This document shows, piece by piece, positions 45,641 to 54,749 of a stretch of 64,000 nucleotides of DNA. Origin of the DNA: Olivibacter domesticus (GTDB lineage: Bacteria; Bacteroidota; Bacteroidia; Sphingobacteriales; Sphingobacteriaceae). The notes under the pieces were generated by a model. The model worked only from the letters and a program-made list of their open reading frames with translations, was not told the origin of the DNA and searched no databases. Position numbers and translations under genes: made by a program. Each line of letters opens with the position of its first letter. Positions within the stretch are counted from its first letter, which is position 1. The DNA is taken from contig NZ_FOAF01000006.1 in assembly GCF_900109575.1 (NCBI RefSeq), positions 186,001 to 250,000 on the forward strand. The letters run 5' to 3'.

Positions 45641-46501
45641 TTACTTAACCAAACGAAGCAGGTATTCACCGTACCCACTTTTCACCAGTGGCTGTGCAAT
45701 ATTTTTTAGCTGCTCTGCATTGATATATCCCATACGATAGGCAACTTCTTCAATACACCCTATTTTAAGTCCTTGCCGTTCTTCAATCACCTGAACAAAT
45801 TGGCCCGCTTGCATAAGGGAGGCAATAGTGCCCGTATCTAGCCACGCAGTACCCCTACTGAAGACTCCTACTTTTAATCGGCCAGCCTGCAAATATGCTT
45901 TATTTACATCGGTAATCTCATATTCACCACGCGGAGAGGGCTTTATTTGTTTGGCAATAGTTACAACTGAATTATCATAGAAATAAATACCTGGAACCGC
46001 ATAATTCGATTTTGGCTGCGTAGGTTTTTCTTCAATAGAGAGCACACGATTGCTTTTATCAAATTCTACCACACCATATCGCTCCGGATCAGATACCGGA
46101 TAGGCAAACACCACCCCTCCTTCAGGATTTACACTTTGCTGCAATAGCTTGGATAAACCATCACCGTGAAAAATATTATCACCCAAAATGAGCGCAACCT
46201 TATCGTTACCTATAAATTCTTCCCCAATAACAAATGCTTGTGCTAAACCATTGGGCTCTTCTTGCACAGCATATGAGAATTTACATCCGATCTGTGCACC
46301 ATCTCCCAAAAGTTTTTCAAAGTGAGGTAAATCATGGGGAGTTGAGATAATTAAAATCTCACTAATACCTGCCAGCATCAAGGTAGATAGCGGGTAGTAA
46401 ATCATCGGTTTGTCGTAAACGGGCATCAGTTGTTTGCTTACCGCTAAAGTCAATGGATGTAAACGGGTGCCGGATCCCCCTGCTAAAATAATCCCTTTCA
46501 T
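45641..46501 (-). CDS. rfbA: Glucose-1-phosphate thymidylyltransferase
   Basis: 286 aa. The N-terminal nucleotidyl-transfer motif [17 protein letters not shown] is followed by [18 protein letters not shown], then the substrate-binding [17 protein letters not shown] and [20 protein letters not shown] and the conserved [10 protein letters not shown]. This is RfbA/RmlA, making dTDP-glucose from dTTP and glucose-1-phosphate, the first step toward dTDP-rhamnose and other dTDP-sugars. rfbB, rfbC and rfbD are not in the window. First of a two-gene unit with gmd; the region upstream is a 637-nt repeat-bearing gap. Confidence 0.96.
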   Translation of the reverse strand: MKGIILAGGSGTRLHPLTLAVSKQLMPVYDKPMIYYPLSTLMLAGISEILIISTPHDLPHFEKLLGDGAQIGCKFSYAVQEEPNGLAQAFVIGEEFIGNDKVALILGDNIFHGDGLSKLLQQSVNPEGGVVFAYPVSDPERYGVVEFDKSNRVLSIEEKPTQPKSNYAVPGIYFYDNSVVTIAKQIKPSPRGEYEITDVNKAYLQAGRLKVGVFSRGTAWLDTGTIASLMQAGQFVQVIEERQGLKIGCIEEVAYRMGYINAEQLKNIAQPLVKSGYGEYLLRLVK

Positions 46502-46639
46502 GAATATGTTTTTTCTTATTAGATGATCTGTTCTATTGCATTTTTAATTATTTCATCGTAAAAGTATTGATTTTTTGCCATATCGAAGAACGAAAGTAAG
46601 CTATAATAGGATGTTAGTATTAAAGGAATATTTTTCTTT

Positions 46640-47025
46640 AATCAATTTTTTTGTCGCTTTGGCTTGATCCAAACCGACGCAAAGATCAAGGCGGTGTAGG
46701 CTACCTTGCAACTGATTGCAAAGCATCACTGGCGCGTATTGGAGCCGTTTCACTTCCTCAATCCGCTTGGATATTGCAAGACGAGCAGATGTTCAAATGC
46801 TTTGCTGCTCGTTGCGTCGATATCCTCCAAGGCCGTTCTTTCCACTCACAGGCCTATATTTAAGGCTGAAGATAATACGTTTGGTTAAAAGTAAAGCCCT
46901 TCGTTCTGCCAAAATATCGCCTAGGAAATTTGCGGTTTGCACGTTGATGCACGACCGCTTGTAGCAAAGTTCCAAGCGATGAGTTTCTTTGACTACTTTC
47001 TTTGCGGAAAAGAAAGTAGTTGGCG
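46640..47025. repeat. Intergenic repeat region, copy C (divergent promoter gap)
   Basis: Fills most of the 637-nt gap between rfbA (-) and the HAD gene (+). At 46653-46678 a hairpin GTCG-C-TTTGG / CCAAA-C-CGAC with loop CTTGAT, followed by CAAAGATCAAGGC, equals the end module of copies A and B. A long imperfect palindrome lies at 46766-46788 / 46805-46831 (GACGAGCAG/CTGCTCGT core). A perfect 12-bp hairpin ACTACTTTCTTT / AAAGAAAGTAGT with loop GCGGA lies at 46992-47020. Open frames across it look like by-products of the repeats. Confidence 0.65.
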
Positions 47026-47138
47026 GAGTCGCTGCCATCAAGCGACAAAATAAACGTTCCTTTTTCGGAAATAAACAACCATAGCTCACCTTGCATATAC
47101 AAGCAACTTTAGTTATGTTTAACCTACAAATTTTAAAT

Positions 47139-47747
47139 ATGATCAAGAACATTATATTCGACTTTGGAGGCGTATTAGTCGATTGGAATCCAAAGTATCT
47201 TTATAAAAAGCTTTTCGCAAACGAAGCCGACATGGCAGACTTTTTGGAAAACATCTGCACGTCAGACTGGAATGAGCAACAAGATGAAGGAAGAACACTA
47301 AGAGCGGGAACAGATTCTTTAGTAGCACTCCACCCCGAAAAGACCGCGCTAATTGAAGCGTATTATAGCCGATGGGAAGAAATGCTAGCGGGCCCGATTG
47401 AAGGTACGGTGGATATCTTGCAGAAATTAAAGAATGCAGGCACTTATGGTTTGTATGGCTTAACCAACTGGTCAACTGAAACATTCCCTATTGCACTTGC
47501 CAGATTTGACTTTTTTTCTTTATTTGATGGAATACTTGTTTCCGGCACCGAGAAAATCCGTAAGCCTGATCCGGCCTTTTATCGATTACTGCTAAGCCGA
47601 TACAACCTACAGGCTGGTGAGTGTCTGTTTATAGATGACAATCAAAGGAATACGGATGCCGCTATCAAATTTGGTATTCAATCTATTAACTTTAAACATC
47701 CGGAACAATTATTAAAAGAGCTAAATGCTCATGGGGTATTTTTATAA
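47139..47747 (+). CDS. HAD superfamily hydrolase (subfamily IA), phosphatase-like
   Basis: 202 aa from ATG 47139; the frame extends 16 codons upstream, but the HAD fold begins with this methionine (MIKNIIFDFGGVLVDWNP). Motif I DFGGV, motif II TNWSTE (about 123-128), motif III lysine in EKIRKPDP, motif IV FIDDNQRN are all present. The second aspartate of motif I, normally two residues after the nucleophile, is replaced (DFG), as in a subset of HAD-IA proteins such as YihX-like sugar phosphatases. Substrate probably a sugar phosphate or nucleotide, not known. Convergent with a small lipoprotein gene, 2 nt apart. Confidence 0.9.
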   Translation: MIKNIIFDFGGVLVDWNPKYLYKKLFANEADMADFLENICTSDWNEQQDEGRTLRAGTDSLVALHPEKTALIEAYYSRWEEMLAGPIEGTVDILQKLKNAGTYGLYGLTNWSTETFPIALARFDFFSLFDGILVSGTEKIRKPDPAFYRLLLSRYNLQAGECLFIDDNQRNTDAAIKFGIQSINFKHPEQLLKELNAHGVFL

Positions 47748-47749
47748 CC

Positions 47750-47920
47750 CTATCTTTTGGTACGGCTAACAAGCCAGATAATAATTGCGATTACTATTAA
47801 TACGAGGAATACTCCTACATATACACCTCCTTTAAAAACACCTGCAATAAAATCGCAGCCACTAATTGTAGTTAATAAAAGGAGAGCAACGGGCCAAATA
47901 ATATATTGTGTTCTTTTCAT
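47750..47920 (-). CDS. Small lipoprotein with one transmembrane helix (56 aa)
   Basis: ATG at 47918-47920, TAG at 47750-47752: MKRTQYIIWPVALLLLTTIS, then GCDFIAGVFKGGVYVG, a second hydrophobic stretch VFLVLIVIAIIIWLV and a basic end SRTKR. A lipobox ISGC puts the acylated cysteine at residue 22. The same plan (lipobox, short glycine-rich turn, hydrophobic helix, basic tail) is seen in conserved small Bacteroidota proteins of unknown function, as I remember them. Its 3' end lies 2 nt from that of the HAD gene. Function unknown. Confidence 0.7.
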   Translation of the reverse strand: MKRTQYIIWPVALLLLTTISGCDFIAGVFKGGVYVGVFLVLIVIAIIIWLVSRTKR

Positions 47921-47963
47921 GTAATTGATGTTTTTCTATTAACTTGACGTAGGTCCAAAAAGT

Positions 47964-47993
47964 TTTTGCTGCATGAAAAATTTCTTAAGTTTG
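47964..47993 (+). promoter_or_regulatory. Candidate promoter of folB
   Basis: TTTTG (47964-47968), 17 nt, TAAGTTTG (47986-47993). As at bamD, the -7 box ends 4 nt before the ATG (47998). Confidence 0.45.
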
Positions 47994-47997
47994 TTAG

Positions 47998-48366
47998 ATG
48001 GAAAGCTATAAACAGAAGATAGCATTAAGCAATGTACGATTTTTTGCTCATCACGGATATTACCCTGAAGAACAGATACTTGGAAATGAATTTTTATTAA
48101 ACATTGAATGCTACGTTGCTTATATAGGTGGGAAAGAAGACTTGCTGGAGAATACTGCAAATTATGAAACACTGTACCAGCTTGCGAAACAGCAAATGCA
48201 ACAACCTAAAAAATTACTGGAAACAGTAGTCGAAAATATCTTACATGCAATAAAAGATAAATTCCCACAGCTAAGCGAAATAACTGTTAACATCAGAAAA
48301 AGTAACCCTCCATTTGGAGGAGATACCGCAACAGCAGAGGTAAGTTTAACCTGGGAAAAGCATTAA
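47998..48366 (+). CDS. folB: Dihydroneopterin aldolase
   Basis: 122 aa, a single tunnelling-fold domain. IALSNVRFFAHHGYYPEEQI (residues 8-27) holds the FolB signature with the conserved glutamate region, LLETVVENI lies in the middle helix, and VNIRKSNPPFGGDTATAEV contains the active-site lysine. It converts dihydroneopterin to 6-hydroxymethyl-dihydropterin in folate synthesis. The length is normal for the family. A GlcD-like oxidase gene follows after 37 nt and may be co-transcribed, without a known functional link. Confidence 0.93.
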   Translation: MESYKQKIALSNVRFFAHHGYYPEEQILGNEFLLNIECYVAYIGGKEDLLENTANYETLYQLAKQQMQQPKKLLETVVENILHAIKDKFPQLSEITVNIRKSNPPFGGDTATAEVSLTWEKH

Positions 48367-48403
48367 TAAAAAACCTAATTGATAAATAACTCATAATATT
48401 TAC

Positions 48404-49798
48404 ATGCATAACCATATTACATCCGATATACTGGATCTATTTAAACAAGTTATAGGTGAGAGCAGATTGATCTATACTGTTGAAGAACTTGACACGTATG
48501 CGCACGATGAGACTGAAGATTTACGTTTCTACCCAGAAGTGGTGGCTTTACCTGAAACACCTGAAGAAATTGCAGCGCTTATTAAAATATGTAATAACCA
48601 TCAGGTTCCGGTGACTCCTCGAGGAGCTGGAACAGGTCTTTCAGGCGGATCGTTGGCTATTAATGGGGGATTGATGATTGCTATGCAACGGATGAATAAA
48701 ATTATTGAGATTGACGAACGTAATTTGCAGGCAATTGTAGAGCCCGGCGTTATAACCGAAACATTTATCAATACGGTTGCAGAAAAAGGATTCTTGTATC
48801 CCGTTGATCCGGCAAGCAAAGGTTCTTGCTTTATCGGTGGCAATATTTCCCACGGAAGTGGCGGGCCGAGGGTGGTAAAGTATGGAACGATCAGGGAATA
48901 TGTACTGAACCTGCAAGTGGTGCTTCCTAATGGGGAGATCATATGGACGGGTGCCAATACGCTAAAGTATGCGGCGGGTTATAACCTTACCCAGCTATTT
49001 ATCGGATCGGAAGGCACATTAGGTATTGTATGCAAAGCCGTACTAAAACTGATACCCAAACCTAGTCAGGATATTCTGTTATTAGCTTCTTTCGCTTCAA
49101 ACGAAGAGGCCTGTGAAGCCGTTGGTGCTATCTTTAGGCAGGGAATCGTTCCTTCTGCGCTCGAATTTATGGAGAGAAGAGGTGTTGAATGGGTGATGGA
49201 ACATGATCAAATTCAGTTCGATCTTCAGGATAACATGCAAGCTTTCTTATTAATAGAGGTAGATGGCAATAGTATGGATGAACTGCTTACCCAATGTGAG
49301 CAAGTAAATATAGTATTGGAAGAAAATAACTGTATAGATGTGTTGCTGGCAGATGCAGCAAGCCAGAAAGAATCTTTATGGCACTTGCGCCGTACAATGG
49401 CAGTGTCTATCAAATCCAACTCTATCTATAAGGAGGAAGATACCGTTGTACCAAGGGCAACCCTTCCTGCTCTTATCAAAGGGATAAAAGAGATCGGTGC
49501 CGTTTATGGGTTTGAGTCGGTTTGTTATGGACATGCCGGCGATGGTAACTTACATGTGAACATACTGAAAGGAAGGATGACCGACGAAGATTGGAAGCAC
49601 AAATTAAAAGAAGGTATCAAAGAAATTTTTGAGCTCACCATTCATTTGGGAGGAACTATTTCAGGTGAACATGGCATAGGCTTGGTACAACGTGAATACA
49701 TGCCTTTGAAATATTCGGAACTGCATCTTAACCTCATGCGCGGCATAAAAAAAGTATTCGACCCGAACAATATCTTAAACGCTGGGAAAATATTTTAA
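48404..49798 (+). CDS. FAD-linked oxidase, glycolate/D-lactate dehydrogenase (GlcD) family
   Basis: 464 aa. The PCMH-type FAD domain includes VPVTPRGAGTGLSGGSLAIN (residues 66-85), VEPGVITETFI and GSCFIGGNISHGSGGPRVVK. The C-terminal substrate domain carries GHAGDGNLHVNIL and SGEHGIGLVQREYMPLKYS, with histidines that bind substrate carboxylate in GlcD/Dld2-type enzymes. Predicted reaction: oxidation of a 2-hydroxy acid (glycolate or D-lactate) to the keto acid. No iron-sulfur partner gene (glcF) is adjacent. Repeat R10 starts at its stop codon. Confidence 0.92.
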   Translation: MHNHITSDILDLFKQVIGESRLIYTVEELDTYAHDETEDLRFYPEVVALPETPEEIAALIKICNNHQVPVTPRGAGTGLSGGSLAINGGLMIAMQRMNKIIEIDERNLQAIVEPGVITETFINTVAEKGFLYPVDPASKGSCFIGGNISHGSGGPRVVKYGTIREYVLNLQVVLPNGEIIWTGANTLKYAAGYNLTQLFIGSEGTLGIVCKAVLKLIPKPSQDILLLASFASNEEACEAVGAIFRQGIVPSALEFMERRGVEWVMEHDQIQFDLQDNMQAFLLIEVDGNSMDELLTQCEQVNIVLEENNCIDVLLADAASQKESLWHLRRTMAVSIKSNSIYKEEDTVVPRATLPALIKGIKEIGAVYGFESVCYGHAGDGNLHVNILKGRMTDEDWKHKLKEGIKEIFELTIHLGGTISGEHGIGLVQREYMPLKYSELHLNLMRGIKKVFDPNNILNAGKIF

Positions 49799-49982
49799 AA
49801 GACACAAGTAGTAAGATAAAGCGCAGTGTCAAGTAAATTGTTGAATCGTTAAGTAGTTGAATCGTTAAATGGTTGAATTGTGCATAACCAGCAATCTTGA
49901 TACCAATAACTCGTAACTGGCAACTCACAACTAAGATAGTCTTGATACTTACGTCTTGCTACTTGATACTAATATTAACACA
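49799..49982 (+). repeat. Composite modular repeat R10 (most complete copy)
   Basis: Order: GTTGAATCGTTAAGTAGTTG (C), TCGTTAAATGGTTGAATTG (C again), AACTCGTAACTGGCAACTCA (B), then GTCTTGATACTTACGTCTTG and CTACTTGATAC (A). Begins at the stop of the GlcD-like gene and ends about 9 nt before the next ATG. Confidence 0.85.
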
Positions 49983-49990
49983 TAAAACAC

Positions 49991-52033
49991 ATGAACAAAA
50001 CATTGATTTTAGCCACCATTCTTGCCGCAGGCACCGCCAAAGCTCAACAAAATCAACAAATCCTCACACCGGAGCTTTTATGGAAATTGGGTCGGGTTTC
50101 TGCCGAGACAATAAGTCCGGATGGGAAAACTGCCATCTATGGCGTCACGTATTACAATCTTGACGAAAATAATAGTGAGCGAAACTTATACCAGATACCC
50201 CTTCAGGGTGGTAAAGCCACGCAATTAACAAACACACCTGGCGGTGAATCTGTAGTGCATATTGATAAGGCGACGGGCGACATCATTTATCTTAGCAAGG
50301 GCCAGTTGTGGCTATTAGAACACCAAACGCAAGCAGCAAAACAGCTCACCAAATTTGAAGGTTCACTCAGCAACGTAAAGCGTTCACCTGATGGTAAACA
50401 TCTGTTATTTTCACAGGAAGTAGCGCTTCAACAAGTCCAAAGTGCCGACAAATATGCCGACTTAAAAAAATCAAATGCTTACATTTTTGATGCGTTAAAC
50501 AATAGACATTGGGATACTTGGTTCAATGGAAAATTCTCTCATGTTTTTTATGCTTCTTATGAAGATGGTGTAGTAGGCAAAGCTGTCGACATCATGAAAG
50601 ATGAGCCCTATTTTAGTCCACAACAACCTTTTGGAGGAGCAGAAGATATAACCTGGAGCCCAGATGGAAAACAGATTATTTATGTATGTAAAAAGAAGTT
50701 TGGTACCGAATATGCCGTAAGTACAAATACAGATCTTTACTTATATGATCTGGGAAGTAAGCAAACAACAAATCTTACGGAAGGCCGGATGGGATATGAT
50801 GTAGCTCCCTCATTTAGTCCGAACACCCAACAACTAGCTTGGCTAAGTATGAAAGAAGATGGTTATGAATCTGATAAGAATGACATTATCGTGCGTGATC
50901 TGGCATCGTCTAACACCTTTAATCTTACTGAAAAATGGGACGAAACCGTTTCTAGTTATAGCTGGAGCAATGACGGTTCCAAGATATGGTTCATAGCACC
51001 CACCAAAGGGACTATGCAGCTTTTTGAGATTAGCCTTAACAAAGATTTAAGCAAAGTTGGCGCGAATCAAATAAAACAATTAACTACTGGCGATTTTGAT
51101 ATTACAAACATCAATGGACAACAAGGAAATGTACTCTTACTAACCCGCACAGACATGAATCATGCTGCTGAACTTTATACTTTTAATATAAAGAATAAGG
51201 AATTAAAGCAGCTTACTACTGTTAACGATATGCTAAATGCTTCGCTGGCAAAGAGTAAGGTAGTTGGAAGGACAACCAAGGCTACTGATGGAAAAGATCT
51301 CTTTTCTTGGGTAATCTACCCACCAGACTTTGATGCCAATAAGAAATATCCAACCCTATTATATTGCCAAGGTGGTCCACAAGCTGCGTTATCACAATTT
51401 TATTCTTACCGTTGGAATATGCAGTTGATAGCCGCACAGGGTTACATTGTGATTGCTCCAAATAGAAGAGGCATGCCCGGTCATGGTGTAGAATGGAACA
51501 AATCAATCAGTGGGGACTGGGGGGGACAGCCTATTAGGGATTATTTATCTGCTATTGATGATTTAACCAAGGAACCATATGTGGATAAAGATCGTTTGGG
51601 CGCTGTTGGTGCCAGTTATGGTGGGTACTCCGTATATATGCTTGCAGGTGTACATGAAAACAGATTTAAAACCTTTATCGCACACGACGGTCTCTTCGAT
51701 ATGCGGAGTTGGTATGGCACTACCGAAGAACTCTTCTTTGCTAATAAGGAGCTAGGCGGAGCATATTGGGGCGAGAATCCGCCTGCGGGGTATACAAAAT
51801 TTAATCCTATTTCTTATGCCGACAAGTGGAATACTCCTATTCTTGTGGTACAAGGAGGTCAGGATTTTAGAGTAGGCGTTGAACAAGGCTTAGGTGCTTT
51901 TCAATTGGCACAACTTAAAGGTATAAAAAGTAGACTACTCTACTTGCCAGATGAAAACCACTGGGTTTTACAACCTCAAAATGCTATTGTATGGCAACGA
52001 GAGTTTTTTAACTGGTTGAAAGAAACCCTGTAG
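49991..52033 (+). CDS. S9 family peptidase (DPP/acylaminoacyl-peptidase-like), exported
   Basis: 680 aa with a signal peptide (about residues 1-18, ending GTAKAQ). A beta-propeller of WD40-like strands (ISPDGKTAIYG, RSPDGKHLLFSQ, WSPDGKQIIYV) covers about 30-410, then the alpha/beta hydrolase: catalytic serine in GASYGGYSVY (about S542), aspartate in GGQDFRVG (about D625), histidine in DENHWVLQP (about H657). Expected to release dipeptides or short peptides from the N-terminus of oligopeptides in the periplasm. Flanked by repeats R10 and R11, with no clear operon partner. Confidence 0.93.
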   Translation: MNKTLILATILAAGTAKAQQNQQILTPELLWKLGRVSAETISPDGKTAIYGVTYYNLDENNSERNLYQIPLQGGKATQLTNTPGGESVVHIDKATGDIIYLSKGQLWLLEHQTQAAKQLTKFEGSLSNVKRSPDGKHLLFSQEVALQQVQSADKYADLKKSNAYIFDALNNRHWDTWFNGKFSHVFYASYEDGVVGKAVDIMKDEPYFSPQQPFGGAEDITWSPDGKQIIYVCKKKFGTEYAVSTNTDLYLYDLGSKQTTNLTEGRMGYDVAPSFSPNTQQLAWLSMKEDGYESDKNDIIVRDLASSNTFNLTEKWDETVSSYSWSNDGSKIWFIAPTKGTMQLFEISLNKDLSKVGANQIKQLTTGDFDITNINGQQGNVLLLTRTDMNHAAELYTFNIKNKELKQLTTVNDMLNASLAKSKVVGRTTKATDGKDLFSWVIYPPDFDANKKYPTLLYCQGGPQAALSQFYSYRWNMQLIAAQGYIVIAPNRRGMPGHGVEWNKSISGDWGGQPIRDYLSAIDDLTKEPYVDKDRLGAVGASYGGYSVYMLAGVHENRFKTFIAHDGLFDMRSWYGTTEELFFANKELGGAYWGENPPAGYTKFNPISYADKWNTPILVVQGGQDFRVGVEQGLGAFQLAQLKGIKSRLLYLPDENHWVLQPQNAIVWQREFFNWLKETL

Positions 52034-52170
52034 ATTTGTTGATCGCGGAGACGTTAAGTAGTTGAGTATAAAAGTAGTTAACCTTCCTACTCAACTACTT
52101 TTATACCTAACGATTCAACTATTTCCCTATTTAACGTCTCCACTATCTCCCTAATTAACGACTCAACTAC
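52034..52170. repeat. Composite repeat R11 and bidirectional hairpin
   Basis: Module C copies in both orientations. GTATAAAAGTAGTT (52066-52079) and its exact complement (52093-52106) form a 14-bp hairpin between convergent genes, a plausible terminator for both. Confidence 0.75.
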
Positions 52171-52172
52171 TT

Positions 52173-53081
52173 CTAAAATAATTTCGCTGGATAAACCCCT
52201 TTTTCTACAAGCGATGAAATACACTTTTGCACAATCGGTTTATCTTCCTTATAAGTCACGCCAAACCATACTTCTGAAGTAGGAATAACTTTAAAAGTTG
52301 CTTTTCCAGACTTTATCAATTTATCTGCCACCAAGGGAATAAAGAACTCGGCTTTTGGTTTATCCAGATTCGCTTCCACGAAGTCGACAAAAAGCTTTTT
52401 GCTTTCCTCAAAAACAGCTGGCGTGAAGCCCCAGAAATTCATGGATACACGCGTATCTTTGGAAATCTCTGTTTCTACCCCCCCTTCTTCATAGAAAACC
52501 TTTTTTTCGCCATTCACTTCCTTAAAGTACACTTGTGTACGTTCGTTAATGCCTACCATGTTGCCGGCACTATTCACTTCGCACACTCCTCTAGAAACGG
52601 TACCATGATCTGACAACGTTTTATCCACCTGGTATCCCATTAGTGAAAAGGTATGATCATTTACCTCAGAAGTCAGAAATTTTGCCATTTTCTCAAAGGC
52701 TTCGTATCCATAAAAATCGTCCGCATTAATCACACAAAAAGGTTCCTTTACTTGCGCATGAGCTTCCAATACGGCATGTGCTGTTCCCCAAGGTTTTGCT
52801 CTTTCAACCTCTTTATCAATTCCGTATTTTCTGAGGTCTGTTCCTTGATATACATAGTCAGTTTCTATTTTTCCTTGTAATTTTGGTTCAAAGATAGCTT
52901 TGAAGGCATCAGCAAATTCCTCGCGAATAATAAAGCTCACTTTTCCGAACCCTGCTTTGATAGCATCATAAATTGAATAATCGATAATTGTTTCGCCATT
53001 CGGACCAAAGGCATCTATTTGTTTCATACTTCCGTAACGGCTAGCCATTCCTGCTGCTAGAATTAGTAGGGTGGGTTTCAT
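52173..53081 (-). CDS. Sugar-phosphate nucleotidyltransferase-like protein
   Basis: 302 aa. The N-terminus TLLILAAGMASRYGSMKQID is a variant of the nucleotidyltransferase motif (GMASRYGSMKQ in place of GxGTRLxPxTK). FCVINADDFYGYEAFEKM provides the metal-binding aspartates (about residues 110-130), and EGGVETEISKDTRVSMNFWG the sugar-binding part. This is the UTP/GTP-dependent NDP-sugar pyrophosphorylase fold. Substrate cannot be decided; the linked genes do not help. Cytoplasmic. Starts 42 nt downstream of the HerA-like gene stop on the same strand, so co-transcription is possible. Confidence 0.82.
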   Translation of the reverse strand: MKPTLLILAAGMASRYGSMKQIDAFGPNGETIIDYSIYDAIKAGFGKVSFIIREEFADAFKAIFEPKLQGKIETDYVYQGTDLRKYGIDKEVERAKPWGTAHAVLEAHAQVKEPFCVINADDFYGYEAFEKMAKFLTSEVNDHTFSLMGYQVDKTLSDHGTVSRGVCEVNSAGNMVGINERTQVYFKEVNGEKKVFYEEGGVETEISKDTRVSMNFWGFTPAVFEESKKLFVDFVEANLDKPKAEFFIPLVADKLIKSGKATFKVIPTSEVWFGVTYKEDKPIVQKCISSLVEKGVYPAKLF

Positions 53082-53123
53082 TTTCTCCTTTTTTTTGTTT
53101 AATAAATTTTATAATTCGTATGG

Positions 53124-54656
53124 TTATTTTCGTTTTCTTCCTATTAAAGAAGCAATAATAGCGGTACCTAATTTAGCCAAAAATTTTACTCCTTCTCGTC
53201 CTAACGTGCGGGAGGCCGTTTTTGTCATAGCTTCCATCGGAGTATCTCCTCGGCTTGTGCGTTGCGTAGGCTTTTTTTCCTGTTCCTGCTCCGTCACTTG
53301 TCTGCTGGCGTTTTGTTCTTCTAAGATATCGGCTGCACTCCTCGAATTAATTGGATTTTTATACTTTGCAAAAATTTCGGATTGTTGTATCAACGCATCA
53401 TAACTTGCTTTATCTAACGGCCCCATATTTGCTCTTGGTGGAATAAGGTGTGTAGCAACAACTTCCGTAGGAATTCCTTTATCATTCAAAACGGTTATGA
53501 CGGCTTGCCCAGTACCTAAGCTGGTGAGCGTTTTGTCGATTTCATAAAAATCCGAATGAGGGTATGTTTTCGCAGTCTTTCTTAGTGCTTCTGCATCATT
53601 GGGTGTAAAAGCACGTAAGGCATGCTGTATTCTATTACCTAACTGTCCAAGCACTGTGTCTGGCACATCAGTAGCAGCTTGTGTACAGAAAAATACACCA
53701 ACTCCTTTTGACCGAATCAAGCGGACAATTTGTTCAATCTTATTCAAAAAGGCTTTGGAAGCACCATTAAAAAGGAGATGGGCTTCATCAAAAAAGAAGA
53801 TAAGCTTTGGTTTATCAAGATCTCCTACTTCCGGTAAATTAGTAAATAGCTGTGAGAGCAAGCTTAATAAAAAGGTCGAAAATAGTAGCGGTTGGGATTG
53901 AATATCAGAAATGTTCAAGAGACTAATAACTCCCTTGCCATCTACACGCTGAAATAAATCATTGATATCCAAGGCAGGTTCTCCAAAAATTTGGGCAATA
54001 CCCTGCTGTTCCAGTGCAACTACTTTACGCAATATAGTTGTAGATGTAGACGAACTGATTTTCCCATAGCTCTCCTTTATTTCGTTAGCGCCTTCTTCTG
54101 TTGTTAAATAATTGAGCAATTTCTTGAGATCGGCTAGGTCGATAACAGCCAGCGATTTATCTTCAGCGTACTTAAAGAGAACCGAAAGAACACCCGTTTG
54201 CGTGTCATTCAAATCTAATACTCTGCCAAGAAGTATGGGGCCGAAGTCAATCACTTTAACCCGCATGGGGGCGCCTAATTTACCTGTTAAAGAATAAAGC
54301 TCTACCGGAAAACCTGCTGGCACGAAAGGTCGTCCCAACGCTTGTCCACGCTCTTCTAAGGCAGGGTTTGTTTTCCCAGGCTCATGTAAGCCGGATAAAT
54401 CACCTTTTACATCTAACATAAAAACAGGCACGTTCGCATCCGACAATTGCTCTGCAATCAGCTGTAAGGTACGCGTTTTTCCCGTTCCTGTGGCACCGGC
54501 GATTAAGCCATGCCTGTTCATCATTTTAAGGGCGAGATTTACCTCGGCCTTTGCGATGATCTCTCCGTTTAATAAACCTGCTCCAAGGTAAATAAAGTCA
54601 CCTTTAGGCTGGTAGGAGGCGGTTATTTTAGATACAAATTGTTCTTGATCAGCCAT
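53124..54656 (-). CDS. HerA-like ATPase (DUF853 family)
   Basis: 510 aa. Walker A GATGTGKT at residues 54-61, preceded by the KMMNRHGLIAG strand; Walker B KLIFFFDEAHLLF near the middle, then a QAATDVPDTVLGQLGNRIQH segment with the sensor glutamine and arginine-finger-like region. This is the DUF853/HerA helicase-like family of RecA-fold ATPases, often called YjgR. The C-terminal 100 residues are polar and low-complexity (SRSAADILEEQNASRQ, EQEQEKKPTQRTSRGD) and end in a basic, mildly hydrophobic stretch. Role unknown; family members form hexameric rings. No NurA nuclease partner is adjacent. Confidence 0.9.
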   Translation of the reverse strand: MADQEQFVSKITASYQPKGDFIYLGAGLLNGEIIAKAEVNLALKMMNRHGLIAGATGTGKTRTLQLIAEQLSDANVPVFMLDVKGDLSGLHEPGKTNPALEERGQALGRPFVPAGFPVELYSLTGKLGAPMRVKVIDFGPILLGRVLDLNDTQTGVLSVLFKYAEDKSLAVIDLADLKKLLNYLTTEEGANEIKESYGKISSSTSTTILRKVVALEQQGIAQIFGEPALDINDLFQRVDGKGVISLLNISDIQSQPLLFSTFLLSLLSQLFTNLPEVGDLDKPKLIFFFDEAHLLFNGASKAFLNKIEQIVRLIRSKGVGVFFCTQAATDVPDTVLGQLGNRIQHALRAFTPNDAEALRKTAKTYPHSDFYEIDKTLTSLGTGQAVITVLNDKGIPTEVVATHLIPPRANMGPLDKASYDALIQQSEIFAKYKNPINSRSAADILEEQNASRQVTEQEQEKKPTQRTSRGDTPMEAMTKTASRTLGREGVKFLAKLGTAIIASLIGRKRK

Positions 54657-54749
54657 ATATCATAAAGTTAAGCTGGCGAAAGTTACATAATTAGACCTTC
54701 ACCGCAAAATTATCGCGAATTTCACACAAGAATTATTCCGTTATAGCTT

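Noticed and set aside
46793-47152. 119-codon frame on the minus strand and several overlapping frames in the rfbA-HAD gap
   Set aside because: The region consists of hairpin-bearing repeat modules shared with other gaps; the predicted proteins have no domain, and the frame overlaps the HAD start.
47152-47484. 110-codon antisense frame inside the HAD gene
   Set aside because: Shadow of the HAD motifs; no promoter.
48601-48957. 118-codon antisense frame inside the GlcD-like gene
   Set aside because: Overlaps conserved FAD-binding motifs of the sense gene; no domain of its own.
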